From positions 16,074-80,073 of the forward strand of contig JAKAMO010000002.1 of NCBI GenBank assembly GCA_021812825.1: DNA of 64,000 nt, given 5' to 3'. Positions 1-8,203 of the stretch are shown in pieces. Numbering within the stretch: position 1 is the first letter of the stretch; each line of letters begins with the position of its first letter. This DNA comes from a bacterium (lineage in GTDB: Bacteria; Elusimicrobiota; Elusimicrobia; Elusimicrobiales; UBA9959). The position numbers and the translations under genes are program-made. Under the pieces are notes generated by a model. It made no database searches. It was not told the DNA's origin and saw only the letters and a list, made by a program, of their open reading frames with translations.

Positions 1-894
1 GCTGCCTGGGTCGCGCTCCAGGCTGGGCGTGTAATGCCAGAAGAAGGTCATGCCGTATACCGTGGCGAGCCAGGCCATGTGGGGCAGGCGGCTCTCCAGC
101 CGCTCCTCATCCGGGGTCCAGACTATCCAGAGGGCCACGGCTGAAGTGGCCGCCAGCAGCAGCAGCGCCGGGCTTTTTACCTGCAGCGGCGTAGAGGCGA
201 CGACCAGCCCCAGGACCCAGACCAGCGAGGCGCCTAGCACCCGCAACATCGGGTGGCAGCGGCGATAAAGGGCGGTAGCGGCCCCGGCGCCTATCACCGC
301 GAGGGCCAGCGGCCAATGCCACCAGAGCGGCATGGCGGCCGCTTCGGCCAGCCTGTTGGCGTAGGTAAGGGAGATGATATTATCGCGCCCGAAAGCGCCC
401 ATGAAGACGCAGAGGAACAGCAGCGCGCTGGTCAGTGTCGCCGTCATGGTCCGCTTCAGCAGCAGCGCCTGCGGCAGCACGAGAGCCGCCCAGACCAGGT
501 AGGGTTTCACCGGATCGCCGCTGAGGTTGAAGATCTGCGCGTAGAGGCCTATGCCGATGACCGGCATGAAGAACCAGATCATCTCCGCCGGGACAGCTAC
601 CGGCGCCTTTTCTTCGTAGGAGAGCGCGGTGAAGCCCGCCGCTCCGAAAAGTATCAGGAAGCCGGCTATCTTGGAGACGGCCCCGAACTTGTCCCAGTTG
701 TGGGCTATGATCAGCAGCAGGCCTATGGCTATGAAGATGCCGGCGAAGGCGGCTATCAGATACGTGGCCTTCCAGCCGGCCGTAACGCGGCGCGCGTATA
801 TCCTGTCCCAGACTCCGGAGGCCTGTTCGGACGTGATAAGTCCGGCGGCCGCGGCTTCAGCCAGGTCGTTCTTTAGTCTGGTGTAATAGGACAT
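1..894 (-). CDS. DUF2157-family polytopic membrane protein (3' end outside window)
   Basis: The minus strand stays open from an ATG at 894 to the window edge: 298 codons, no stop, so the C-terminus is missing. The product begins with a short cytoplasmic helix containing a 'GLITSEQA' segment, followed by a first membrane segment and the sequence 'IIAHNWDKFG'. This arrangement, a helical N-terminus then an AHNWD motif, is typical of the DUF2157 family of predicted inner-membrane proteins. At least seven further hydrophobic segments follow. Biochemical function is unknown for the family. It is divergent from the GT39-like gene at 1014. A TATAAT hexamer (minus strand, 924-919) with TTGTGT 18 bases upstream is a plausible promoter. 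There is no strong Shine-Dalgarno sequence. Family assignment is from recognition of the motif and topology; moderately sure. Confidence 0.8.
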   Translation of the reverse strand, partial: MSYYTRLKNDLAEAAAAGLITSEQASGVWDRIYARRVTAGWKATYLIAAFAGIFIAIGLLLIIAHNWDKFGAVSKIAGFLILFGAAGFTALSYEEKAPVAVPAEMIWFFMPVIGIGLYAQIFNLSGDPVKPYLVWAALVLPQALLLKRTMTATLTSALLFLCVFMGAFGRDNIISLTYANRLAEAAAMPLWWHWPLALAVIGAGAATALYRRCHPMLRVLGASLVWVLGLVVASTPLQVKSPALLLLAATSAVALWIVWTPDEERLESRLPHMAWLATVYGMTFFWHYTPSLERDPGS

Positions 895-918
895 GTACTT
901 TAAAACTACCCCGGGAAG

Positions 919-948
919 ATTATACGATAACCGCGAACGCGAACACAA
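919..948 (-). promoter_or_regulatory. candidate sigma-70 promoter for the DUF2157 gene
   Basis: Read on the minus strand, TTGTGT (948-943) is followed by an 18-base spacer and a perfect TATAAT (924-919), about 24 bases before the start codon at 894. The -10 is strong and the -35 matches only TTG. Inference from consensus only. Confidence 0.4.
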
Positions 949-1013
949 AGCGCCGTCGGCGCGAGCCCGGGGGCCTCGTCCGTAAGATTTTGTATCATAA
1001 CCGGGGCAGGAAC

Positions 1014-2927
1014 GTGGAAAAGAAAAGCGAAGCCGGCGCGGCGGCTGGAAAGACCGCGCAGCTCTACCGCTCCGTGACGGGCATGACGGAGCGCTCCTTC
1101 CTTGTTATGCTGCTGGCCATCGCAGCGGCCGGGGCGGCGGGCCTCCATTCCCGTTATTACGTCGGCTTCTTCAACGACGACGCCAACTTCATCCTGCTGG
1201 CGCGCTCGCTCTGGCAGCACCTCGGCTCTCTCTCCGGCGGGTTCGGCGGCGCTTTCTCCCATTTCCTGCCGGGCTACCCGCTGTTCCTGATGCCCTTCGC
1301 GGCGGCCTTCGAGCCGCACTGGTCCTGGCTGCGCTGGACCACGGCCGGGGTCTCCCTGCTAACGGTATACGCCTTCTGGAAGCTGCTGGAGGGCTGGCTG
1401 GGCGAGGAGGAGCGCCGCTGGGCCTCGCTGCTGTATGCAGCGCACCCGCTTTTCGCCCTCTGTTCCGGCATGGTGATGGCCGACCCGCTGCTGGCCTGCC
1501 TTTTCGTGCTCGGCCTGCTGGGATTCCGCCGCTCTCTCGAGGGAAAAGGCGCCCCTGCGACGGTGCTGATGATAGGCGCGTGCATATTCGCCACTGCCGT
1601 GAAGCCGATCGGCCTGCTGCTTCCGCTGGCGCTGACCGCGGCCCTGCCGGCCGCCGGCGCCAGGCGCCAGCTGCGCCTGCTCGGCCTGCTGTTCTGGCTT
1701 CCCTGCATTGCCGCCGCGGCCTACGCGGCCTTTTCCCGGCACAATCCCACCGATTATATTACGTACATGCTGCAGGGCCTGGCCTGGCTTTCCGGGCAGC
1801 CGCCGCTGCAGCGCCTCTATACGCTGCTGCATTCGTTCGTGCTGGTCTGCGGCCTGGGCTGGTTCTGGCCTCGCGGCGGTATGTGGGACCTTTCAGGCTC
1901 CTTGCTTATAGCGGGCGTGCTCTATCTCTGTGCTCGCGGCGCCGCGGCGCTTCTTTCCGGCGCGGACAGGTCTCGTTACGCTGCTGCCGCGGCCTGCGGC
2001 CTGCTGCTGGGCCAGGGGATAGTTATGTCCCTCTGGACGGTGTACTCGGAGCGCTACGCCCTGCCGATGCTGCCATTGGCGCTGCTGTTCTTCTCGGCAG
2101 GGGCCACGGCCGCCTGGCGCGGCCGCCCGTGGGCGGCCAGGGCGCTGCTCGGGGCGCTGGCGGCCGGCTTCATGCTGCATACGGTGCAGCTGGCGCTGGT
2201 CACCAACTCCGAGCGGGCCCCGATGGACGGCAGGTTGTGCGCGCGCACCCTGGAGTGGATAAGGAGGGAGACGCCGCCGGAAAGCCGCTTCGTGGGGAGC
2301 TCTCCGCTGGTAGCGCTGTACACCGGCCGCGCCGGAGACGGCCTGTTCGGCGCCAGGGATTTCGACCTGTTCCTCACCGCGCTGTCCCGTTCCGGCATCA
2401 CGCACGCCCTGGTCACCGACCTGCCGGTCCTTTCCGCCAGAGGCTCCTACGCCAACGACCATGCACTACAGAAGCGGATGGAACGGGCCTGGATAACCGG
2501 GCATCCAAAATATTTCAGCAGGCTTTTCTCGGACGCCGCTGAACATACGGCGGTGTATTCGGTCAGCATCCCGCCCGGGTGGGGAGAGGCCGCCGGCCTC
2601 TACGCGGCCGCGCTGGCGGAAGTGCGGACGGGCAGGCTGGCCGAAGGCGAGCGCGACTTGCGTCTCGCGCTGGAAGCCGTGCCGGATTTTCCGTCAGCGC
2701 TGACGGCGCTGGCGGCGGTCAAGATGATCTCCGGGAAGGACATGTCCGGCGCCGAGAAGCTGCTGCGCAGAACGCTGGAGCTGGAGCCCGACTTCCCCAG
2801 GGCCTCGCGCATGCTTTTCGCCCTGCTCGAACGCGGCGGGCGCAAGACCGAGGCCGCGAAGGTCAGGGAGGCCGCCCTGACCTCCCGTTCCGCGGTCCCT
2901 TTCGAGGTTCCAGAAGGCTCTAATTAG
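1014..2927 (+). CDS. GT39/PMT-like membrane glycosyltransferase with C-terminal TPRs
   Basis: Predicted multi-span membrane protein of about 637 residues. The N-terminal part has the layout of GT-C (PMT/ArnT-like) enzymes: one membrane helix, then a first extracytoplasmic loop with an acidic pair in 'FFNDDANFILLARSL', then 'LPGYPLFL', then roughly ten hydrophobic segments. Such enzymes use polyprenyl-phosphate sugars on the outer face of the membrane. The last ~120 residues are soluble and contain two TPR-like units (around 'LYAAALAEVRTGRLAEGE' and 'LRRTLELEPDFPRASR'). Start is uncertain: GTG at 1014 follows a GGGGCAGGA stretch; ATG at 1083 would begin just before the first helix; TTG at 990 is also in frame. 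It overlaps the convergent purine permease by 8 bp at the 3' end. The sugar and acceptor cannot be read from the sequence. Confidence 0.7.
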   Translation: MEKKSEAGAAAGKTAQLYRSVTGMTERSFLVMLLAIAAAGAAGLHSRYYVGFFNDDANFILLARSLWQHLGSLSGGFGGAFSHFLPGYPLFLMPFAAAFEPHWSWLRWTTAGVSLLTVYAFWKLLEGWLGEEERRWASLLYAAHPLFALCSGMVMADPLLACLFVLGLLGFRRSLEGKGAPATVLMIGACIFATAVKPIGLLLPLALTAALPAAGARRQLRLLGLLFWLPCIAAAAYAAFSRHNPTDYITYMLQGLAWLSGQPPLQRLYTLLHSFVLVCGLGWFWPRGGMWDLSGSLLIAGVLYLCARGAAALLSGADRSRYAAAAACGLLLGQGIVMSLWTVYSERYALPMLPLALLFFSAGATAAWRGRPWAARALLGALAAGFMLHTVQLALVTNSERAPMDGRLCARTLEWIRRETPPESRFVGSSPLVALYTGRAGDGLFGARDFDLFLTALSRSGITHALVTDLPVLSARGSYANDHALQKRMERAWITGHPKYFSRLFSDAAEHTAVYSVSIPPGWGEAAGLYAAALAEVRTGRLAEGERDLRLALEAVPDFPSALTALAAVKMISGKDMSGAEKLLRRTLELEPDFPRASRMLFALLERGGRKTEAAKVREAALTSRSAVPFEVPEGSN

Positions 2928-4344
2928 AACCCAGTACGAAGGAAAGCAGGAAGGCCGCGCTGACCACGTACATCAGCGGGTGTATCTCCGCGAACCTGCG
3001 GCGGGCCAGCTTTATCGCCGTGTAGGTGATGAAGCCGAAGCCTATGCCGTAGCTGATGTTGTAGGTCAGCGGTATGCCTATCATCGTCAGGAAGGCGGGC
3101 AGAGCCTCGTCGAAACGGTCCCACTCTATCTCCCTGGCGGTCTTCATCAGCAGCGAACCCACTATGATCAGCGCCCCGGCCGTTATCGGGTAGACGAAGT
3201 AGTCCCCGCAGCCAGGCGGAATGACGTCGGCCGGCGGCGTGAAGCCGCTGTTCACGAGAAGGCAGTAATGCTTGGCGTTCGGCAGGCGGTAGCCGCCGCC
3301 TATCATCTGGATCAGCGGCGAGAAGAACGCGCAGAGCGCGAACAGCAGGCCGGTGACCACGGCGGAGAGACCTGTGCGGCCGCCTTCCGCCACGCCCGCC
3401 GCGGACTCGATGTAGGTGGTGATGGAGCTGGCTCCGAAAAGCCCGCCGGCCACGGCGGCCGCCGAGTCCACCATCAGTATCTTCTTTATGTCCCTGACGG
3501 AGCCGTCCGGGTTCACGAAGCCGGCCTGCTCGCCCACCGCCACCACGGTGCCCATCGTGTCGAAGAAGTCCGTCAGCATGATCGCGAATATCGTGAAGGC
3601 CAGCGCGGGGCTTAGCGCGCCGAGCAGCGCCAGCTTCCCGTCCACCCGCTGGAAAGGGGCGAAGAACGTGGAGAAGTCAGGAGCGCCGAAGGCCGAATGC
3701 GGCACGGCGGTCACGCCGAGCAGCAATGCCGCGGCCGTGGCGGCCAGTATGCCCCAGAGCAGGTCGCCCTTCACTTTGGCTGCCATCAGGAAGGCGGCGG
3801 AGAAGAAGCCGATCAGCGTCACCCAGACGTAGGGCTGGGAGAAATCCCCCAGGGAAACGAGAGTTATCGGGGCCGGGCGTATTATGCCTCCCTCGTTGAG
3901 GCCTATCACCGTTATGAAAAGACCGATCCCGACTCCTATGGCCCGCTTCAGGTTCAGCGGGATGGCGTCCATCACGGCCTCGCGGAACCCGGTCACTACA
4001 AGCCCGAGTATCAGCGCGCCTTCCACGAAGATGACGGACATGCCGACCTGCCACGGGACGTTGGCCTGCTGGAAGCCTATCACGGAGAAGGTCAGCACCG
4101 CGTTGATGCCCATGCCGCTCGCCAGGGCCAGCGGCCTGTTGGCGACGAGGCCCATTATAATGCTCATCAGCGCCGCGCCCACCGCCGTGGCCGTCACCGC
4201 GCCGGCGAACGGCACCCCGGCGGCGGACAATATGCCCGGGTTGACGAAGATGATATAGGCCATCGTCAGGAAGGTGGCGGTGCCGGAGAGGAGCTCCGTC
4301 CTCATGGAGGTGCCCCGCTCGGCGAACTTAAAGAGTTTTTCCAT
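2920..4344 (-). CDS. NCS2/AzgA-type purine (guanine/hypoxanthine/adenine) permease
   Basis: A 474-residue polytopic membrane protein. The opening 'FKFAERGTSMRTELLSGTATFLTMAYIIFVNP' region (residues ~6-37) and the later 'DFFDTMGTVVAVGEQAG' segment are hallmarks of the AzgA-like branch of nucleobase:cation symporters (bacterial GhxP, AdeP, PbuG/PbuO). Length is normal for the family and the reading frame is intact. These proteins import purine bases with protons; the exact base cannot be told from sequence. The gene stands alone: divergent from 4401 and convergent with the GT39-like gene, overlapping it by 8 bp. No clear ribosome binding site lies before the ATG; instead TGCTAAATT, an extended -10-like element, ends six bases before it, so the mRNA may be leaderless. 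Confidence 0.9.
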   Translation of the reverse strand: MEKLFKFAERGTSMRTELLSGTATFLTMAYIIFVNPGILSAAGVPFAGAVTATAVGAALMSIIMGLVANRPLALASGMGINAVLTFSVIGFQQANVPWQVGMSVIFVEGALILGLVVTGFREAVMDAIPLNLKRAIGVGIGLFITVIGLNEGGIIRPAPITLVSLGDFSQPYVWVTLIGFFSAAFLMAAKVKGDLLWGILAATAAALLLGVTAVPHSAFGAPDFSTFFAPFQRVDGKLALLGALSPALAFTIFAIMLTDFFDTMGTVVAVGEQAGFVNPDGSVRDIKKILMVDSAAAVAGGLFGASSITTYIESAAGVAEGGRTGLSAVVTGLLFALCAFFSPLIQMIGGGYRLPNAKHYCLLVNSGFTPPADVIPPGCGDYFVYPITAGALIIVGSLLMKTAREIEWDRFDEALPAFLTMIGIPLTYNISYGIGFGFITYTAIKLARRRFAEIHPLMYVVSAAFLLSFVLGSN

Positions 4345-4400
4345 GCCGATAATTTAGCATTTTCCGCGGAAAGCGGCCGCCTATTTTATAGAATTGACCA

Positions 4401-6140
4401 ATGGCACGAGGCAGGGCGCTTGATATGCTCGGCTGGGCGGCTTTCGCCCTGGCCTGCTCCGTCTTCGTCCTGCCCGTGGTGAACCCGGACATCTACTGGC
4501 ACCTCTCCGCCGGCCGCTACACGGTGGCGCACTTCGCCCCGCCCAGGACGGACTTCCTCTCATGGCCGCTTTACGGCAGGGAATGGGTGGACTTCGAATG
4601 GCTGCCGCAGGTGTTCTATTACCTGCTGCACCTGGCCGGCGGCTTCAGGGCGCTGCAGGTCTTCAAGGCGCTGCTGCTGGCCGGCGTCCTGCTGACCTTC
4701 CGCTCGACGCTGCTGCTCTACGGCCGGCGCGCCGCGCTGCCGCTGCTGCTGCCTTTCTTCGCTCTGGGGCTGATGTCGAACTGCGACCTGCGCCCCGAGA
4801 ACTTCACGCTGCTCTTCTTCGCGCTGACGCTGCTGGCGCTGGAGAAGGCCCGCCTCGGCGGAAAGCTCCCCGGTCTGCCGGCTGCGGCGGCCTTCTTCGC
4901 CCTCTGGGCGAACCTGCACGCCGGCTTCGCCTACGGCCTGGCCCTGACGGGACTTTATGCCGCGGGCGAGGCCTTCTCCGAACAGCTTCCTTATATTTAC
5001 GGCCGGGGCCCTCTGGCCAGGCCGGGCCGCAGCGTGGACTATCTCAAGGCTCTGGGCGCCGGGCTGGCGGCCAGCCTGGTCAACCCTTACGGCTGGAAGA
5101 TCTACCCGGTGATGCTGGACCACCAGCGGCACATGGCGGAGCTGCAGGCGCACATGCAGGAATGGGGGAGGGTGACTTTCTCCACGCCGTACCAGTGGCC
5201 TTTCGCGCTGGCGCTCGCCGGGGCTTTCGGCTCGGCGGCATATTTCCTGCTGAAGCGCAGGCACGTGGTCTATCAGCACGCCGCGGCCCTTATGTTCTTC
5301 GCGCTGGCCGCTTCGGGCCACGCCCGGCATATCCCGTTCTTCATGATGACGGCCTGCGTCTTCACGGCGGCGCTGCCCTGGAAGGAGGCGGGTTCCCGCG
5401 CGCGGCGCGCCCCTGCCGCCGCCGCGGCGCTGGTGCTGGCCGGCATGGCCTGGTTCTTTCCGGCCAGGGTCTGGCCCAACTATTCGGCCGAGCCGCGCGT
5501 TCACCGCTGGCGCTCCGAGGGGCTGTCCGCTTTCCTCGCGGCTAACAGGACCGAACTGGCCGGACTGAAGCTCTTCAACAGCTGGGGCTGGGGGGGCTGG
5601 ATAGGCTGGGAGCTCGGCCCGGACTACAGGCCCTTCGTGGACGGGCGCTATCTTTTTCATGACCGCATAGGCGATATGGCGGGTTTGCAGCTGGACGCGC
5701 GTAACTGGGACGGGCTCTTCTCCCGCTACGGTTTCGGCCTGGCCCTGCTGACGAACGACAGTCCGCTGGTGCCGGTGAGGCAGGTGGTGCCCGGCGCGGG
5801 CGAGCGCGTGCTGTGGCGGCCCGCCTACCTGTTCTATATGCCGAACAGGGACTGGGCCGTGGTCTACTGGGACCGCGACATCATAGCGCTGGCGCGGCGC
5901 GACGCGGTGCCGGCCGGCTGGCTGAAGGAGCACGAGTTCCGCTGGCTGCGCCCCGGGGACATCATGAACGTCACGCTGCCGCTGGTGGGCGGCAAGCTGC
6001 CGCTTTCGGTGCTGAGAGGCGAAGCCGAAAGATACGAGAAATACTGCGGCGGCCGCGGCCCCAAGCCGTACAACGCGGCCCTGCTGCAGAGCCGGCTGGA
6101 GGAGCTGTGCTCGCGGAAGGGGGTAAAATGCGCGCGGTGA
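4401..6140 (+). CDS. large polytopic membrane protein, GT-C-like, unknown specificity
   Basis: A 579-residue integral membrane protein with about ten hydrophobic segments in the first 350 residues and a ~200-residue soluble C-terminal domain. After the first helix comes 'NPDIYWHLSAGRY', resembling the 'DPDxWWHL' loop of uncharacterised GT-C-like membrane proteins. Further conserved-looking patches are 'WVDFEWLPQ', 'LRPENFT' and, in the soluble part, 'FVDGRYLFHDR'. A role in sugar transfer to the cell surface is an inference from this topology only. The ATG is preceded by TAGAAT and six bases rather than a Shine-Dalgarno sequence. The stop codon overlaps the next gene by 13 bp, so the two are probably co-transcribed. 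Confidence 0.6.
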   Translation: MARGRALDMLGWAAFALACSVFVLPVVNPDIYWHLSAGRYTVAHFAPPRTDFLSWPLYGREWVDFEWLPQVFYYLLHLAGGFRALQVFKALLLAGVLLTFRSTLLLYGRRAALPLLLPFFALGLMSNCDLRPENFTLLFFALTLLALEKARLGGKLPGLPAAAAFFALWANLHAGFAYGLALTGLYAAGEAFSEQLPYIYGRGPLARPGRSVDYLKALGAGLAASLVNPYGWKIYPVMLDHQRHMAELQAHMQEWGRVTFSTPYQWPFALALAGAFGSAAYFLLKRRHVVYQHAAALMFFALAASGHARHIPFFMMTACVFTAALPWKEAGSRARRAPAAAAALVLAGMAWFFPARVWPNYSAEPRVHRWRSEGLSAFLAANRTELAGLKLFNSWGWGGWIGWELGPDYRPFVDGRYLFHDRIGDMAGLQLDARNWDGLFSRYGFGLALLTNDSPLVPVRQVVPGAGERVLWRPAYLFYMPNRDWAVVYWDRDIIALARRDAVPAGWLKEHEFRWLRPGDIMNVTLPLVGGKLPLSVLRGEAERYEKYCGGRGPKPYNAALLQSRLEELCSRKGVKCAR

Positions 6141-7357
6141 AGGAACAGATGTCCTCCCATCCGCTGGCGCTTTTTCCGGACTTCCGGCGCATGTTCGCCG
6201 GGCGCGTGGTGTCGGCGGTAGGGGACAAGTTCTTTTCGATAGCCATAGCCTGGTGGGTGCTCTCCTCCGGCGGAGAGAATTCCAAGCTGCACCTGGGGCT
6301 GGTGATGGCCATGAATGTCGTGCCCGTGGTGCTGTTCGGGCCGCTGCTGGGCACCCTGTCCGACCGTTCCGACAAGCGCCGCGTGATGCTGGCGGCCGAC
6401 GGCGCCCGCGCGGCGCTCGTGCTCATGCTGGTGGTCCTGCTCTGGGGCGGCAGGCTCACTCTGCCGGCGCTTTACGCGCTCTGCTTCTGCATCTCCGGCT
6501 TCGGGCCGCTGTTCGAGTCGGCCGAGGCGGCGTCCATACTGCGGCTGACCTCGGAGGAGCAGATGCCGCAGGCGGTGGCCGCGGACTCCTCCATACTGCA
6601 GCTGTCCAACGTGGTGGGCTCGGCGCTCGGCAGCGTGCTGATGGCGGCCGCCGGCGTGGCCGGGGCCTTCCTGTTCAACGCCGCCGGCTACCTGCTCTCT
6701 TTCGCCGCCATCTGGGGCATCAGGACGGAGCTGAAACCGGAGGCCCGCACGGAGAGCTCCTTCATCGCGGAGTTCCGCGAGGGGCTGGCCTACATACTGG
6801 GCAACAGGCCCATCCTGGCCCTGATACTGACGTTCGCCTTCTTCAATTTCTTCGTCGGGCCGATACTGATACTTATACCGATGATAGTGAAGTTCACGCT
6901 GGGGGAATCGGTAACCTGGCTGGCCGTCTTCGAGACGTTCTTCGCGGCCGGCTCCGCCGCTCTGGCCGTGGCCCTGAGCTTCAAGAAGTCGTACGGCGGC
7001 ATCTACGGCTGGTTCTTCGCGTCGGTGCTGGGGGTGGGGCTCTCGTTCGGCGGGCTGTATCTCGTCTCTAACAAGTACGCGATCTGCGCGCTGCTGTTCG
7101 CCGCCGGCGCGGCGCTCGGGGCGGGCAACGCCGTGGTGCTGACGCTGTTCCAATCCGTGGTGCCGGACGCGATGAAGGGCCGCTTCTTCTCGGTGCTGAC
7201 CACGCTGGCCTACGCCGTGCTGCCTATCACCTTCATGGTCAACGGCATGCTGGCGGAGAAGTACTCCGTGGGCTTCTGTATAGCCATGAACGCCTCGGCG
7301 GTCCTCCTCCTCTCCTTCCTGGTGCTGCTGCTTCCACGGGCCGAATACAAGGCGTAA
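6128..7357 (+). CDS. MFS transporter (MFS_3 / enterobactin-exporter-like)
   Basis: A 409-residue major facilitator with about twelve membrane segments. The start 'FPDFRRMFAGRVVSAVGDKFFSIAIAWWVL' (residues ~13-42) and 'GPLLGTLSDRSDKRRVML' (loop 2-3 signature G-x-LSDR-x-x-KRR) are typical of the MFS_3 subgroup, which contains efflux pumps such as EntS. ATG at 6128 was chosen because it follows AAGGGGGTAAA and overlaps the end of the upstream gene by 13 bp; the reading frame is open further upstream but that part mirrors the neighbour. Transcription ends at a good terminator right after the stop. Substrate unknown; coupling to the upstream membrane protein suggests export of something related to envelope metabolism, but this is a guess. 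Confidence 0.85.
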   Translation: MRAVKEQMSSHPLALFPDFRRMFAGRVVSAVGDKFFSIAIAWWVLSSGGENSKLHLGLVMAMNVVPVVLFGPLLGTLSDRSDKRRVMLAADGARAALVLMLVVLLWGGRLTLPALYALCFCISGFGPLFESAEAASILRLTSEEQMPQAVAADSSILQLSNVVGSALGSVLMAAAGVAGAFLFNAAGYLLSFAAIWGIRTELKPEARTESSFIAEFREGLAYILGNRPILALILTFAFFNFFVGPILILIPMIVKFTLGESVTWLAVFETFFAAGSAALAVALSFKKSYGGIYGWFFASVLGVGLSFGGLYLVSNKYAICALLFAAGAALGAGNAVVLTLFQSVVPDAMKGRFFSVLTTLAYAVLPITFMVNGMLAEKYSVGFCIAMNASAVLLLSFLVLLLPRAEYKA

Positions 7358-7384
7358 AAAACCCGCGGCTTCCCGCGGGTTTTC
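7357..7384. terminator. bidirectional intrinsic terminator between convergent operons
   Basis: ACCCGCGG (7361-7368), a four-base loop and CCGCGGGT (7373-7380), flanked by A-run on the left and T-run on the right, so it works for the MFS gene (+) and for the operon ending with NIF3 (-). Confidence 0.85.
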
Positions 7385-7407
7385 TCCATTCCGGCCATGA
7401 GGCTGCG

Positions 7408-8163
7408 TCAGGACGGGTTGGGGATGTCTATGAACTCCGTCTTCACCCTGAACTTCTTTTCAAGGACCCCGGCCAGGGCCTGCACGCCGGGCTTTTCGGT
7501 ATTATAGTGCCCGGCGGCTATGAAATTGCAGCGCGCCTCTCTCGCGTATTCCTGCACGGGCTCGCCGGTCTCGCCGGTGATGTAGAGGTCCAGGCCGGCC
7601 TCCGCCGCCTGGTCGAACATGCGGGCCGCGCCGCCGCTGACCGCGCCTATAGTGCGTATCTTCTCGGTGCCGAAGCGGAAGCAGAGCGGCTCGGCGTCCA
7701 GCTTTATGGCCAGCGCGGCCGCGATGTCGCCGAGGGATAGCGCCTTCGGCAGGGTCCCGCGGAAGCCGATGTATTGCCCGTCATAATGGCCGAACGGCCT
7801 GAGGGACTTCGCCCCCAGCATCTCCAGCAGGCGGGCGTTATTGCCGGCCTTCGGGTGCGCGTCCAGCGGCAAATGCCAGGCGCAGAGCGACATGCCGCTG
7901 CGGAACAGCGTCTCCAGCTTGCGCTTGAGCGGGCCGGTGAAGGTCTGCGGGCGGCCCCAGAGCAGGCCGTGGTGCGTTATCAGCATGTCGGCGCCGCCGC
8001 CGGCGGCGCGCTTTATGCATTCGAGGGAGGCGGAGACGCCGAAGGCTATCTTGCGCACCTCGGGGCGCCCCTCGGCCTGCAGGCCGTTCTGGGAGGAATC
8101 CCTGAAATCCCTGGACGAAAGGTATTCGTCGACGAAAGAAACTATCTTGTCCCTGTCTGCCAT
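7408..8163 (-). CDS. NIF3/YbgI-family dinuclear metal-centre protein
   Basis: A 251-residue protein with the NIF3 metal ligands: 'THHGLLWG' (H64, H65), 'HLPLDAHP' (H96, D100) and, near the C-terminus, 'GHYNTEK' with His and Glu. NIF3 proteins form hexameric toroids with two metal ions per subunit; the true substrate is unsettled and annotation as GTP cyclohydrolase type 2 is doubtful. The length is that of the minimal family, without the extra PII-like insert seen in larger members. A strong AGGGAGGGG precedes the ATG. It follows the secreted GH57-like gene by 40 bases and is probably the last gene of that leftward operon. Confidence 0.93.
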   Translation of the reverse strand: MADRDKIVSFVDEYLSSRDFRDSSQNGLQAEGRPEVRKIAFGVSASLECIKRAAGGGADMLITHHGLLWGRPQTFTGPLKRKLETLFRSGMSLCAWHLPLDAHPKAGNNARLLEMLGAKSLRPFGHYDGQYIGFRGTLPKALSLGDIAAALAIKLDAEPLCFRFGTEKIRTIGAVSGGAARMFDQAAEAGLDLYITGETGEPVQEYAREARCNFIAAGHYNTEKPGVQALAGVLEKKFRVKTEFIDIPNPS

Positions 8164-8203
8164 AACCCCTCCCTTTGTCGCACCCCGCGCGGAGCGCTCC
8201 GGA

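Noticed and set aside
253..876. 207-codon plus-strand frame opposite the DUF2157 gene
   Set aside because: Antisense to a convincing membrane-protein frame with DUF2157 motifs; its own product has no hydrophobic or domain features.
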